From Nitrospina sp. (GTDB lineage: Bacteria > Nitrospinota > Nitrospinia > Nitrospinales > VA-1): DNA of 64,000 nt. Position numbers and translations under genes: made by a program. Below are positions 8,841-17,624 of this stretch, piece by piece (within the stretch, counting starts at the first letter, position 1; every line of letters starts with the position of its first letter). The notes below the pieces were generated by a model. It worked only from the letters and a program-made list of their open reading frames with translations, had not been told where the DNA came from and did not search any database. The DNA is taken from contig JABHBK010000016.1 of assembly GCA_018673915.1 (NCBI GenBank), positions 1 through 64,000 on the forward strand, in the 5' to 3' direction.

Positions 8841-10976
8841 TTAAGGGAAGTTATGAACGGTAATTTTGACTTCAAGGCCATCCTGCATCCAACCAAAATT
8901 ACCGTGACCCGCAATAGTAGAAATACTTCCTTTCCCGTCTATTTTGCGAATGCGGTTGTTGTCTCGATCGGTAAAGATTAAATTCCCGCTTTTATCAAAA
9001 ACCATTCTGAAAGGTCTTTTCAACTGAGCTTTAGTAGCAAGCCCATTGTCTCCCGTAAAACCCGGTTCGCCAGTACCCGCAACCAGAGAAATAATACCGC
9101 TCGCATCAATCTTTCTAATTCTTGCAGTTTGCTCTTCCGCCAGATACAGGGTTCCATCAGAACTCAAGACTAATCCTCCTGGAGACCTGATGCCCGCATC
9201 TATCGCCAGACCGTTATCCCCATCGTCTTTAAATTCACCGGTCCCACCAACAATTTGAAACTTTCCATCCCTGTCCAATTTACCAATCCGGCTGCTTCCT
9301 GAATCAGAAAAGTAAATCGTCCCTAGATCATCCACTCGAACACTATTGGGATGGAATTCTTCGCCCATTGGCACCATGGTCTCATCCAAAACCTTGTGTA
9401 TGGTGCCATCCTTCTCTATTTTACGGATCGAACGACTTGTAGCATCTGAAATATACACATTCCCGGCCTTATCGGTGGCGATATCACTGATCGTGTAGAA
9501 CGAAGCCGCAACTGCAGGTCCCCCATCCCCATCACTGCCCTGCTGTCCGTTACCGGCAAAATGCGTTATCGTGCCTGCGGCATCTATTTTTCGAATGACC
9601 CAGCCATTGCCAAGACGATGAACAACATAAAGATTGTCCTCATGATCGATGGCAATCGTTGAAGGCATGAATAAGGCTGCAGACAAGGCCGGCCCCCCAT
9701 TACCTTCATTGCCTTCACGCCCGTTTCCGGCAAATGTAGTAATGATTCCATCAGGAGCCAGTTTGCGAATTCTATGGTGTTGCAAATCAGCAAACAGGAT
9801 ATTATCGTGACTGTCTATAACAATTCCCGAAGGAGTATTCAGCGTAGCTCCCCGCCCCGGTCCTCCATCCCCTTTAAAAAGAGACTCACCATTGCCGGCG
9901 AGCGTGGTCACCCTATAATTTTTCAATCCAACACCACGCACGCGAAAATGAGTGCGGTCCACCACCACCAACTGGTTATCGGGATGAATTGCCAGGACCA
10001 AAGGAAGGTGTAAGCTGGTTTCAGGAGCAATTTCATTGTCTCCATTAAATTCGGTCTTACCTATTCCCATTAAAGTTGTGATGACTCCTTGTTGGTCTAT
10101 TTTGCGGATTCGATTATTGTTCCGGTCAGCAATATATATATTGTCTTCAGCATCGACCACCACATCCGTGGGATAAGCCAGATTGGAATAAGAAGCAGGA
10201 CCATAATCTCCACCGAAGGAATGCATGCTGTCACCAGCCAGGGTAGTGATGACTCCCTGGGTATCCACTTTGCGAACGCGATTGTTGCCACGATCAGCGA
10301 TATACAGATTTCCCTGCCGATCCAGTGAAATTCCAAAAGGAAATTTCAGCAAAGCATTTTTGGCCAGACCAAAATCACCGCCAAAACCTTCCAGTCCTAC
10401 CCCTGCTACGGTAGTGATTATTCCCTCCTGATCCACTTTGCGGATTCGATGATTGGATCGGTCAGAAATATAGAGGTCGCCATTAGGCCCAACTTCAATA
10501 TCTGACGGAAAGTGCAACTGGGCTGCCAACGCCGAGCCTCCATCCCCGCCAAAATCTGGCTCGCCGGTTCCCACTAGGGTGGTGATGATGCCATCGGGGG
10601 TAACTTTACGAATCCGGTGATTATTTCGGTCTGCAATGTACAAATTGCCTTCACCATCCAACGCCAAACCCGCGGGGAAATTTAGAGCCGCATCGAGTGC
10701 AGGACCCCCATCGCCAGAAAACCCAGCAATCCCGTTACCCGCAATAGTGGTGATGATGCCATCTGGAGTAACTTTTCTAATCCGGTTTTTCGAACGATGC
10801 GAAAGGTAAATATTTCCATCCCGGTCCACCACAACCCCATCCACCAAAGTCAAAGTGACAGAAGTCGCAAGTTTTCCATCACCCACATCTTTATAGGGAA
10901 AAGATTCAGCGGCTAAAGCCGGGGAGGAAATAGCGAGAACCACAAGTGATATAGTATATATAAGGTAGTTTCTCAT
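8841..10976 (-). CDS. Secreted NHL-repeat beta-propeller protein
   Basis: The mature protein is built almost wholly of about a dozen NHL repeats of the form 'G.LYIADR.NHRIRKV...G.ITT.AG.G...GDGG', predicting a large beta-propeller or two stacked propellers. A signal peptide is visible (MRNYLIYTISLVVLAISSPA). I prefer the ATG at 10976 to the GTG at 10994 used in the ORF track, because GGAG lies 8 nt before it. Its role is unknown; such proteins bind ligands or proteins outside the cytoplasm. It is followed upstream by an LRR gene on the same strand, 16-35 bp away. Confidence 0.85.
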   Translation of the reverse strand: MRNYLIYTISLVVLAISSPALAAESFPYKDVGDGKLATSVTLTLVDGVVVDRDGNIYLSHRSKNRIRKVTPDGIITTIAGNGIAGFSGDGGPALDAALNFPAGLALDGEGNLYIADRNNHRIRKVTPDGIITTLVGTGEPDFGGDGGSALAAQLHFPSDIEVGPNGDLYISDRSNHRIRKVDQEGIITTVAGVGLEGFGGDFGLAKNALLKFPFGISLDRQGNLYIADRGNNRVRKVDTQGVITTLAGDSMHSFGGDYGPASYSNLAYPTDVVVDAEDNIYIADRNNNRIRKIDQQGVITTLMGIGKTEFNGDNEIAPETSLHLPLVLAIHPDNQLVVVDRTHFRVRGVGLKNYRVTTLAGNGESLFKGDGGPGRGATLNTPSGIVIDSHDNILFADLQHHRIRKLAPDGIITTFAGNGREGNEGNGGPALSAALFMPSTIAIDHEDNLYVVHRLGNGWVIRKIDAAGTITHFAGNGQQGSDGDGGPAVAASFYTISDIATDKAGNVYISDATSRSIRKIEKDGTIHKVLDETMVPMGEEFHPNSVRVDDLGTIYFSDSGSSRIGKLDRDGKFQIVGGTGEFKDDGDNGLAIDAGIRSPGGLVLSSDGTLYLAEEQTARIRKIDASGIISLVAGTGEPGFTGDNGLATKAQLKRPFRMVFDKSGNLIFTDRDNNRIRKIDGKGSISTIAGHGNFGWMQDGLEVKITVHNFP

Positions 10977-11010
10977 ATTAGGAACTCCACTCACGCTGGC
11001 CGACGGCCGG

Positions 11011-11805
11011 TCAGCGATAGATAATTTGCACTTTTCCTTTACGGTTGGCCTTGAAAGCCGCCAAGGTGGTCGCTTCCCCCAACAAGTTCATCGCCAAATC
11101 CAAAACTTTTAATTCGGGGAAGTATTGTGACTCAATCAAGGCGATTGCTCCCTGATCGGTAATACTATTTTGCCCCAGATACAACGACTCCAGCTTTGGA
11201 AAACTTTGCGAATTAGCCAAGGCCTGTGCCCCGCCATCTCCAATTTCGTTACGGAACAAATTCAACGTCACTAATTGTGGCAACTCATTGGCAGAAGCAA
11301 GAAACTCGGCCCCCGCCGGGGTGATCAAGTTATCGTTCAGCATCAGGGTTTTCAGGTTCATGAAATTTTTAGAAACCACCATCAACTCGATACTGTCATC
11401 ACTGATTTCGTTCTTCCACAGCTTCAATGATTCCAGCTGCTTCAAATATGGTGAATCCGAAATAGCTTTCAGGCCCAGGTCGCCCAACAAATTCCCCCAC
11501 AAATCCAAATGCTTCAAACCAGCCAGATGCGGAGACTTTGCAAGCGCCTTCATACCCCCAGATCTAATATTATTTCCCTGCAGGTAAAGAGTGGTGATTT
11601 CAGAAAGAGACTCCATCTTAGCCAATTGTTTGGCCCCCTTTTTACCAATTTTCAATCCGCTGAGGTCCAGAGTCTTGCCGTCATGACTGATACGCTTGGT
11701 GATTAAAGTGGAAAAATCCTCAGCCCACACTAACAAGGGGGTAGTCAATATGAAAACCAGAAGGGAAATTGCGCTGAGAAGAGGTTTTATTCGGGGCTCT
11801 AACAT
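11011..11805 (-). CDS. Secreted leucine-rich-repeat protein (RNase-inhibitor-like LRRs)
   Basis: The 264-aa product begins with a signal peptide (LLSAISLLVFILTTPLLVWA). It is followed by about seven LRRs of the type 'L..L.L..N.I.D.G...LA.S..FP', close to the ribonuclease-inhibitor subclass. It lies directly upstream of the NHL protein and is probably co-transcribed with it. A second LRR gene of similar pattern, without a signal peptide, is at 23603-24511. Function unknown; LRRs normally mediate protein binding. Confidence 0.8.
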   Translation of the reverse strand: MLEPRIKPLLSAISLLVFILTTPLLVWAEDFSTLITKRISHDGKTLDLSGLKIGKKGAKQLAKMESLSEITTLYLQGNNIRSGGMKALAKSPHLAGLKHLDLWGNLLGDLGLKAISDSPYLKQLESLKLWKNEISDDSIELMVVSKNFMNLKTLMLNDNLITPAGAEFLASANELPQLVTLNLFRNEIGDGGAQALANSQSFPKLESLYLGQNSITDQGAIALIESQYFPELKVLDLAMNLLGEATTLAAFKANRKGKVQIIYR

Positions 11806-11814
11806 AAAGTCAGG

Positions 11815-11930
11815 TTAACAAATACTTGAAGACAGTGTAAACAGATTTGTTCAGGCTTTAAATGTGCTGGAAAAGGTTCCATTAGTTCTGGCAACCCCCA
11901 CCCTCTCCTGATCCTTAACAGGAATCGTCC
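11815..11930 (-). pseudogene. Relic of a GT2 glycosyltransferase 3' end
   Basis: This segment aligns base for base with the 3' end of the intact glycosyltransferase at 14257-14371, sharing stretches such as TAACAAATACTTGAAGA and GGAAAAGGTTCC on the plus strand. Read on the minus strand it encodes IPVKDQERVGVARTNGTFSS, matching IPVKYRERVGVSKITGTFSG of the intact gene, then hits an in-frame stop. No upstream part of the gene remains. It is a decayed duplicate or the remnant of a replaced gene end. Confidence 0.75.
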
Positions 11931-11982
11931 AATAGCAGGCATTTATCATTCAACCAACGGAAATAATACCTATAATATTAAA

Positions 11983-12510
11983 ATGATTAGCAAAATTGAA
12001 ATTCGCGAAAGTCGCCCCAATGATATCACCGGGATCGAACAACTGTATGTGGACTCCTTCCCCGACGAGGACCTGTTACCGCTTGTTAGGGAACTTCAGG
12101 ATTTTGGGCAGGGCGTGATATCACTCGTTGGGATACGTGAAAAGGAAATCGTAGGGCATATCAGCTTCACGTTTTGCCACGTTGAGGGAGGGAAGAATAG
12201 GGTCGCGCTTTTAGGCCCGCTCGCGGTAACACCACCTTTGCATAAGCAGGGGATCGGAAGCACATTGGTTCAGATGGCTTTTAAGCACTTGGAAAACTCT
12301 AAAGTTGGCTATGTATTTGTTCTCGGTGACCCAGCTTATTACAGTCGCTTTGGATTCAAGGCAGAGGACAAAGTCGTTACACCTTATCCATTACCGACGG
12401 AATGGCAAGGAGCATGGCAGTCCATCCGCCTGTGCGATGCAGAAACGCCTCATGAGGGAAAACTGTCTGTGCCAGAACCATGGCGTCAAATTGCGCTCTG
12501 GACTTCTTGA
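11983..12510 (+). CDS. GNAT family N-acetyltransferase (YhbS-like)
   Basis: The 175-aa product has a complete GNAT fold. Motif A is in LLGPLAVTPPLHKQGIGSTLVQMAF (Q-x-x-G-I-G acetyl-CoA loop) and the C-terminal part has VFVLGDPAYYSRFGFK, the YhbS-type signature. It probably transfers acetyl from acetyl-CoA to an unknown small molecule or protein. It is the only plus-strand gene between 6 kb and 24 kb, and it sits next to a glycosyltransferase relic and a short repeat, which suggests acquisition by transfer. Confidence 0.85.
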   Translation: MISKIEIRESRPNDITGIEQLYVDSFPDEDLLPLVRELQDFGQGVISLVGIREKEIVGHISFTFCHVEGGKNRVALLGPLAVTPPLHKQGIGSTLVQMAFKHLENSKVGYVFVLGDPAYYSRFGFKAEDKVVTPYPLPTEWQGAWQSIRLCDAETPHEGKLSVPEPWRQIALWTS

Positions 12511-12580
12511 CTTACTAACCCCCCTGCTTACCCAAGCCAGAAGCAGACATCATTGAATTCCCCCTTCGTGTCAATAACGA

Positions 12581-12610
12581 CATGTCTCCGTTCGGCCAAA
12601 AGCGGACATT
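12581..12610. repeat. Palindromic repeat, copy 1
   Basis: On the minus strand this reads AATGTCCGCTTTTGGCCG, and the whole segment is an imperfect palindrome (ATGTCCG ... CGGAGACAT). It is related to copies at 13112-13134 and 14209-14231. The three copies bracket the small membrane protein and the secreted protein genes. Confidence 0.55.
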
Positions 12611-12680
12611 CAATTATATTTTAAAAACATTTTAAAAGAATGATGCATTGGGTTTACAAAGGTATGATCAAATTTCCTAT

Positions 12681-13091
12681 TCAGGTTTTTTGTCTTTGGA
12701 ATCCTGTTTTTTTAGGGCCAAAGATTCTATTGTACACCCACCATAATGGGTAAAGAGGGGGGAAGCTGGTCATGATAAACCCTTTATTCGGCTCACGAGG
12801 TTGTTTCATGACCTTGAAACCGACATAACCCAGAAATAATGCAAACGCAAAAAACTCGAAGGAAACAACAATCTCTTCCATTGGATCTGCTATGTATTCA
12901 ACACCATTGACAGTTGCTGCCATATTTCCTTCACTAAAAGGAATTAGCAAACTAATAATAGCAAAACCTATAGATATGATTCTGCAACTGATCCTTAATC
13001 TATTATAAGCTAAAGGATCTTTAGGGATAATTAGCTTCCAAAATTTTCCTGGTAATGTACCCATATGAATTTCCAAGGGTTGGCTACGCAA
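12681..13091 (-). CDS. Small membrane protein of unknown function
   Basis: The ORF gives 136 aa with hydrophobic stretches near residues 35-50 (ISIGFAIISLLIPF) and 75-95 (FFAFALFLGYVGF). A third, weaker one precedes the basic C-terminus. The ATG ten codons in (13064) is an alternative start. I do not recognise a family. It lies inside the patchwork region between two palindromic repeat copies, and its GC is close to its neighbours'. Confidence 0.5.
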   Translation of the reverse strand: MRSQPLEIHMGTLPGKFWKLIIPKDPLAYNRLRISCRIISIGFAIISLLIPFSEGNMAATVNGVEYIADPMEEIVVSFEFFAFALFLGYVGFKVMKQPREPNKGFIMTSFPPLYPLWWVYNRIFGPKKTGFQRQKT

Positions 13092-13111
13092 TTAATTCAT
13101 GTATCACTTAT

Positions 13112-13134
13112 TGTCCGCTTTGGGTCGTTTGCGG
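13112..13134. repeat. Palindromic repeat, copy 2
   Basis: TGTCCGCTTTGGGTCGTTTG followed by CGG. It shares TGTCCGCT(T/A)TGGGTCG with copy 3 and matches the reverse complement of copy 1. The second arm of the palindrome is degraded here. Confidence 0.5.
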
Positions 13135-13222
13135 TCTTACGATTGAATTCTAACTGTTCGGTGAGAAAAATAAAAGTAGGTGCGCAGGAAAGGTCTGTTT
13201 TCGGTTGCCATTGATCAGGTTT

Positions 13223-14050
13223 TTATCGATGTTTCTCCGCTTTGACCGCAAAATCAGCTAGGGTTTCGGTTCCTTCAGCCACGATAATTTCTTGGGTATG
13301 TTCCCCCGCATAGGGGTGCCAGGCTGTCACCTTATACTTCCCCGCCGGAACCTGATCCAATTTGAATGATCCGTTGGCATCGGTAATGAAGAAATAGGGA
13401 TTCCAGATAATTCTCGCCTCTGCCTCCATATAATTATGCTGGCCGCATTGCAAAAAGAAATGTTTGTCTTTCCGCTTAAAACGTTTTAACGATTTTGTCG
13501 CATCCGCGATCAAAACCTCTGAGGATAATGGTTTGTTGAACAGGACTTTTCGACGGGCACCCGATACCAGGTATCCAATAGGGTTATGCAACACGCCTCC
13601 ATCATGGGTAGTCACAGTCAGGTTGCCGGTTTTTTCTCCTTTCCCTGTTTTCCTGATGACGGCAAGGGGGGGGGATATATCACAGTTTTTAAAATGAAAC
13701 ATTGTAAAGCCTTCCGTTTCGCTGTTCCTCCTCCAGGCTTTTCCTTGTCCAATATTTTCTATAAATACCACTGCATTCTGCAACAATCCGTTTGAGCTGA
13801 GAATTTTATGATCAAATCTCACTCCATCTTTAGCCTCTGGATGTTTTGAGCAAGTTTCTCCGTTTTTTTCTTTCATCAGATCTATGCGGACATCCTTGGG
13901 GGGGCCTTCGTATTGAACTACTCCGGAAACTGACCCTCCATTTGCAACCTCTTCTTCAACGTATTTGGATTTCCCGGCAGAAACATCCATCGTCGGTAAT
14001 ATTAATGGCAGGATGAAGGCAACTAATCCTGTTAAAAACTTCCTATCCAT
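13223..14050 (-). CDS. Secreted protein with carboxypeptidase-regulatory-like domain
   Basis: The start at 14050 is preferred to the ORF-track start (14158). It gives a clear signal peptide (RKFLTGLVAFILPLILPTMD) and has AGGAAA upstream, whereas the longer version would read through a tRNA relic. The 275-aa product ends in a beta-sandwich region (FFITDANGSFKLDQVPAGKY, then VTAWHPYAGEHTQEI) typical of carboxypeptidase-regulatory or methylamine-utilisation-type domains. The HFFLQCGQHNYMEAEARI segment contains His and Cys that could bind metal. Probably periplasmic; function unknown. Confidence 0.7.
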   Translation of the reverse strand: MDRKFLTGLVAFILPLILPTMDVSAGKSKYVEEEVANGGSVSGVVQYEGPPKDVRIDLMKEKNGETCSKHPEAKDGVRFDHKILSSNGLLQNAVVFIENIGQGKAWRRNSETEGFTMFHFKNCDISPPLAVIRKTGKGEKTGNLTVTTHDGGVLHNPIGYLVSGARRKVLFNKPLSSEVLIADATKSLKRFKRKDKHFFLQCGQHNYMEAEARIIWNPYFFITDANGSFKLDQVPAGKYKVTAWHPYAGEHTQEIIVAEGTETLADFAVKAEKHR

Positions 14051-14156
14051 ATTGGTTCTTTTCCTGTTTAAACTTTGAAATAAATTCACAGCTTGCCCAG
14101 GGCCAAATATACCAGATTCCTGCAATTTGTGTGAGGTGCGGAAAACAGTTAAAGGC

Positions 14157-14193
14157 ACTCAAGAGGTCACGGGTTCGATCCCCGGCAGCTCCA
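14157..14193 (+). pseudogene. 3' fragment of a tRNA-Ala gene
   Basis: The segment reads ACTCAAGAGGTCACGGGTTC then GATCCCCGGCAGCTCCA. It contains the variable loop, the complete T arm (ACGGG-TTCGATC-CCCGG, one mismatched base pair), the 3' acceptor strand CAGCTCC and discriminator A. This is the usual 3' half of bacterial tRNA-Ala(GGC). No matching 5' half (expected GGAGCTG or GGGGCTG start, D arm or anticodon arm) is found upstream, so it cannot be a working tRNA. Such 3' fragments commonly mark an old integration site. Confidence 0.75.
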
Positions 14194-14208
14194 CTTTGAA
14201 TAAGAAAA

Positions 14209-14231
14209 TGTCCGCTATGGGTCGATAACGG
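14209..14231. repeat. Palindromic repeat, copy 3
   Basis: TGTCCGCTATGGGTCGATAA followed by CGG. It lies 16 bp after the tRNA-Ala relic and just before the glycosyltransferase stop codon (the gene is read on the minus strand). It is the closest relative of copy 2. Confidence 0.5.
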
Positions 14232-14251
14232 AATAGTGTTCGAAAATAAAA

Positions 14252-14935
14252 TCAAACTAACAAATACTTGAAGATCGTATAAATAATTTTAGTGCCGGCT
14301 TTAATGGTGCCGGAAAAGGTTCCGGTGATTTTAGAAACACCCACCCTCTCCCGGTATTTCACGGGAATCTCCATGATTCGCAATCCCTTTTTAACCGCTT
14401 TGATCTGCATCTCCACGGTCCATCCAAAATTAGTATCCTGCATGGCAATGGCTTGCAAGGAATCATAACGAATAGCTCGAAACGGTCCCAGGTCGGTATA
14501 CTGATGTCGGAAAAACAGACGCATTAAAAATACGGCCAGTTGGTTGCCATAACGCGATTGCGGCAATAATGCCAAACGGCTTTGTGGAAGTATCATCCGG
14601 CTCCCCAAAACAAAATCCATTTCTCCGGCCTCAATAGGGGCAATCAACTTAACAATTTCTTCCGGATAATCACTAAAATCTCCATCCAGAAACACCACGA
14701 TATGGGGGCTATCTAATGCAGAAATTCCCTTCAGGCAGGCAGAACCATATCCTCTTCTTTTTTCGGCAACCACCCGCGCCCCCTTATCAAGAGCTGTTCG
14801 GGCAGTATTGTCGGTGGAATTATTATCCACAACAATGACTTCATGAATAAGATTTAACGGTAGAGCATCAAGAACCAGTCCGATGGACTTCTCTTCATTG
14901 AAAGCAGGAATGATAACAGAAATGCGGGAAGGCAT
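14252..14935 (-). CDS. Family 2 glycosyltransferase (polyprenyl-phosphate sugar synthase-like)
   Basis: The 227-aa product opens with the GT2 nucleotide-sugar fold (ISVIIPAFNEEKSIGLVLDA and VVDNNSTDNTARTA) and has the metal-binding VVFLDGDFSDYP. It has no long C-terminal membrane region, so it resembles the dolichyl/polyprenyl-phosphate sugar transferases. It follows trpA by 18 bp on the same strand and is probably the last gene of the trp transcript. A decayed copy of its last 40 codons lies at 11815-11930. Confidence 0.85.
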   Translation of the reverse strand: MPSRISVIIPAFNEEKSIGLVLDALPLNLIHEVIVVDNNSTDNTARTALDKGARVVAEKRRGYGSACLKGISALDSPHIVVFLDGDFSDYPEEIVKLIAPIEAGEMDFVLGSRMILPQSRLALLPQSRYGNQLAVFLMRLFFRHQYTDLGPFRAIRYDSLQAIAMQDTNFGWTVEMQIKAVKKGLRIMEIPVKYRERVGVSKITGTFSGTIKAGTKIIYTIFKYLLV

Positions 14936-14953
14936 GGAGGCACATCCTCCGGT

Positions 14954-15751
14954 TTAAGAACAATTAGTCAGAGATTTTTTAATACCGGATACAAAGTCCG
15001 CAATGTTTCGATTGCGTTCCACCGGGTCGGAATGGGATTCGATCAACTTGACGATAGCGCTTCCAATAATAACACCATCGGAACATTGCGCGGCTTCCTG
15101 AGCCTGCTCCGGTCCGGAGATTCCAAAACCTACCAGAACAGGGAGCTGGACTTTACTTTTTATTTCTGTGACTTTCTCCTCAAGGTTTTTAGAGAGAGCC
15201 GATTGAGTTCCCGTTGTTCCCGTCAACGAAACATAATAAATGAAACCTTTACTTAGCTCACCAATGCGCTCGATCCGCTCCGGGGTACTGGTAGGGGCGA
15301 GAAGAAAAATCATATCCAGTTTTTTTTCGTTCGCATAGCCGAGAAACTCCTCTGCTTCTTCGGGAGGAAGGTCGGGAAGAATCACTCCATCCACACCCGC
15401 CTTGACGGCATCTTCTACAAATGCTTTCTGGCCATAAACAAAAATGGGATTAAAACTGCTCATCAGAACAATCGGCAGTTCAGACTCGCTCCTTATATCC
15501 TTTACCAACTCGATAATTTTTTTCAAGGTGGTTTTATTTTGTAAAGAACGATGCGAAGAAGCTTGAATGATAGGACCGTCTGCAAGAGGATCTGAAAATG
15601 GAACCCCAATTTCGATGAGATCGGCTCCACTTTTTTCTATCACAGAAAAAATTTCTTTAGACGCAGACAGATCAGGGTCCCCTGCCGTAAAAAAAGCAAC
15701 CAGGGCTTTATTGCCATTTAAACTATTGAACCTATCCTGTATCCGACTCAC
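14954..15751 (-). CDS. trpA: Tryptophan synthase alpha chain
   Basis: TrpA cleaves indole-3-glycerol phosphate to indole. The catalytic Glu is in [18 protein letters not shown] and the catalytic Asp in [17 protein letters not shown]. The phosphate-binding loop is [13 protein letters not shown]. At 265 aa it is normal. Its start overlaps the trpB stop by 4 nt (ATGA type), as expected for the coupled synthesis of the alpha2beta2 enzyme. Confidence 0.97.
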   Translation of the reverse strand: MSRIQDRFNSLNGNKALVAFFTAGDPDLSASKEIFSVIEKSGADLIEIGVPFSDPLADGPIIQASSHRSLQNKTTLKKIIELVKDIRSESELPIVLMSSFNPIFVYGQKAFVEDAVKAGVDGVILPDLPPEEAEEFLGYANEKKLDMIFLLAPTSTPERIERIGELSKGFIYYVSLTGTTGTQSALSKNLEEKVTEIKSKVQLPVLVGFGISGPEQAQEAAQCSDGVIIGSAIVKLIESHSDPVERNRNIADFVSGIKKSLTNCS

Positions 15752-16947
15752 AACGAAACTCCCATTCTATCCGCCACCTGATTCACATCTTTGTCTCCCC
15801 TGCCTGAGAGACAAACTAAAATGATTTCATCCTTTTTCATAGTGGGAGCTATTTTCATTACATGCGCAATGGCATGTGAAGACTCAAGAGCTGGGATAAT
15901 TCCTTCTTTATGAGAAAGAAGTTTAAAACCTCCCATCGCTTCTTCATCGGTGATCGTTACATACTTAGCCCTGCCCGATTCCCTGAGATAACTATGCTCA
16001 CAACCCACTCCCGGATAATCCAATCCAGCCGATATCGAATGTGCTTCCGTCACTTGGCCATCTTCTTCATGCAGAAGATAACTCATCATTCCGTGCAGAA
16101 CTCCGGTGGACCCTTTAGTGAGGGACGCACCGTGTTTGTCCGTATCCAGCCCCAGACCAGCGGCTTCTACACCTACCAGGTTAACTTCTTCCTTTTCCAA
16201 AAACGGATAAAACAGTCCCATCGAGTTACTGCCTCCGCCTACACAGGCGACACAGGTGTTGGGCAGTCTGCCTTCGACCTCCAAAATCTGTTCGGTGGAT
16301 TCCTCTCCGATAATTTTCTGAAAATCCCTGACAATCATAGGATAAGGATGCGGGCCCACAACTGAACCAATAATATAATGTGTGCTCTCAACGGTGGTGA
16401 TCCAGTTTCTTATGGCTTCGCTGGTTGCATCCTTAAGCGTTCGTGTTCCAGCGGTAACAGGGATAACGTTTGCCCCTAAAAGTTTCATGCGAAAAACATT
16501 GAGTGCCTGCCTGCGCATGTCTTCCTCACCCATGAACACATCGCACTCCAGCCCGAACAAAGAAGCCGCCGTAGCCGTTGCAACACCATGCTGCCCCGCC
16601 CCGGTTTCGGCAATCACCCTCTTCTTTCCCATCCTCATTGCCAACAAGGCACTACCGATGGTGTTATTAATTTTATGTGCCCCGGTATGCGTGAGGTCTT
16701 CGCGTTTCAAATAAATTTTCGCACCACCAAGATGTTCCGTAAGCCGCTCGGCAAAATAAAGAGCAGTCGGACGACCGACATAATGCTTCAGGTAATAGTT
16801 AAGATCCTTTTGAAATTGCGGATCATTTTTTGCCTCCTCATAAACGCGCTCTAATTGTTCCAGAGCGGGCATCAGGGTTTCAATGACATACTTGCCCCCA
16901 AATTTTCCGAAATGCCCTTTAAGATCAGGCAGTTTATGCGGTTTCAT
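15748..16947 (-). CDS. trpB: Tryptophan synthase beta chain
   Basis: TrpB condenses indole with serine. The PLP lysine is K92 in [11 protein letters not shown], and the phosphate-binding glycine loop is [15 protein letters not shown]. At 399 aa it is a standard TrpB1. It overlaps trpF upstream and trpA downstream by 4 nt each. Confidence 0.98.
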   Translation of the reverse strand: MKPHKLPDLKGHFGKFGGKYVIETLMPALEQLERVYEEAKNDPQFQKDLNYYLKHYVGRPTALYFAERLTEHLGGAKIYLKREDLTHTGAHKINNTIGSALLAMRMGKKRVIAETGAGQHGVATATAASLFGLECDVFMGEEDMRRQALNVFRMKLLGANVIPVTAGTRTLKDATSEAIRNWITTVESTHYIIGSVVGPHPYPMIVRDFQKIIGEESTEQILEVEGRLPNTCVACVGGGSNSMGLFYPFLEKEEVNLVGVEAAGLGLDTDKHGASLTKGSTGVLHGMMSYLLHEEDGQVTEAHSISAGLDYPGVGCEHSYLRESGRAKYVTITDEEAMGGFKLLSHKEGIIPALESSHAIAHVMKIAPTMKKDEIILVCLSGRGDKDVNQVADRMGVSL

Positions 16948-17582
16948 GATTTACTCCCAGACTTGATATTATTCAAAAACGCTCGAACCTTTTCAGGGTC
17001 TTTAATTCCCGGCGATTTTTCCACTCCAGAACAAACATCAACCCCATACGGGCGAGCCTGACTAATGGCCTGGCGAATATTGCGAGGAGTGAGCCCTCCA
17101 GCCAAAATAACCGGTCCCACTTTTTTAGCAGGATGAACCAGGTTCCAGTCAAAAACTTTTCCTGTACCGCCATGCAGGTTCTCGGTAAATGTATCCAGAA
17201 GAAAACCGCTAACAGAATATTTCTCCAACTGCTTGATAGACTGGAGATCTTTAACTCGAAACGCCTTAATCACGCGACGTTGAATTTTCCGGCAATATGA
17301 CGGGGACTCTTCACCATGCAACTGCACCAAGTCCAGGCCGCAATATTCGGCAACCTTGTTCACCTGGTCAGCACTTTCATTGACAAAAACACCAACCGTG
17401 TCAACAAACGGCGGCAGTTTAGAAATTATTTCTCGAACTTCTTTCATGTTAACCGAGCGCGGACTTTTTTTGTAAAAAATAAAACCTACCGCATCCGCCC
17501 CCTGCTCGACCGCAAGCACCGCATCTTTCAACTGCGTCATGCCACAGATTTTAACTTTAACTTGTGAGTTCAGAGTCGCCAT
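16944..17582 (-). CDS. trpF: Phosphoribosylanthranilate isomerase
   Basis: This TIM-barrel enzyme catalyses the Amadori rearrangement of phosphoribosylanthranilate. The catalytic Cys is in [12 protein letters not shown] and the general-acid Asp in [20 protein letters not shown]. The phosphate-binding end is [12 protein letters not shown] and [16 protein letters not shown]. At 212 aa it has normal length. It is a separate gene from trpC, with a 42-bp gap, and overlaps trpB by 4 nt. Confidence 0.96.
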   Translation of the reverse strand: MATLNSQVKVKICGMTQLKDAVLAVEQGADAVGFIFYKKSPRSVNMKEVREIISKLPPFVDTVGVFVNESADQVNKVAEYCGLDLVQLHGEESPSYCRKIQRRVIKAFRVKDLQSIKQLEKYSVSGFLLDTFTENLHGGTGKVFDWNLVHPAKKVGPVILAGGLTPRNIRQAISQARPYGVDVCSGVEKSPGIKDPEKVRAFLNNIKSGSKS

Positions 17583-17624
17583 TATTAAAAGTAACTAATA
17601 TATAATTCCATTTTTCAGAGAGCG

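Noticed and set aside
14043-14255. 70-aa minus-strand ORF with GAAGDRTRDLLSAF
   Set aside because: It is the translation of the tRNA-Ala relic on the antisense strand, a well-known annotation artefact.
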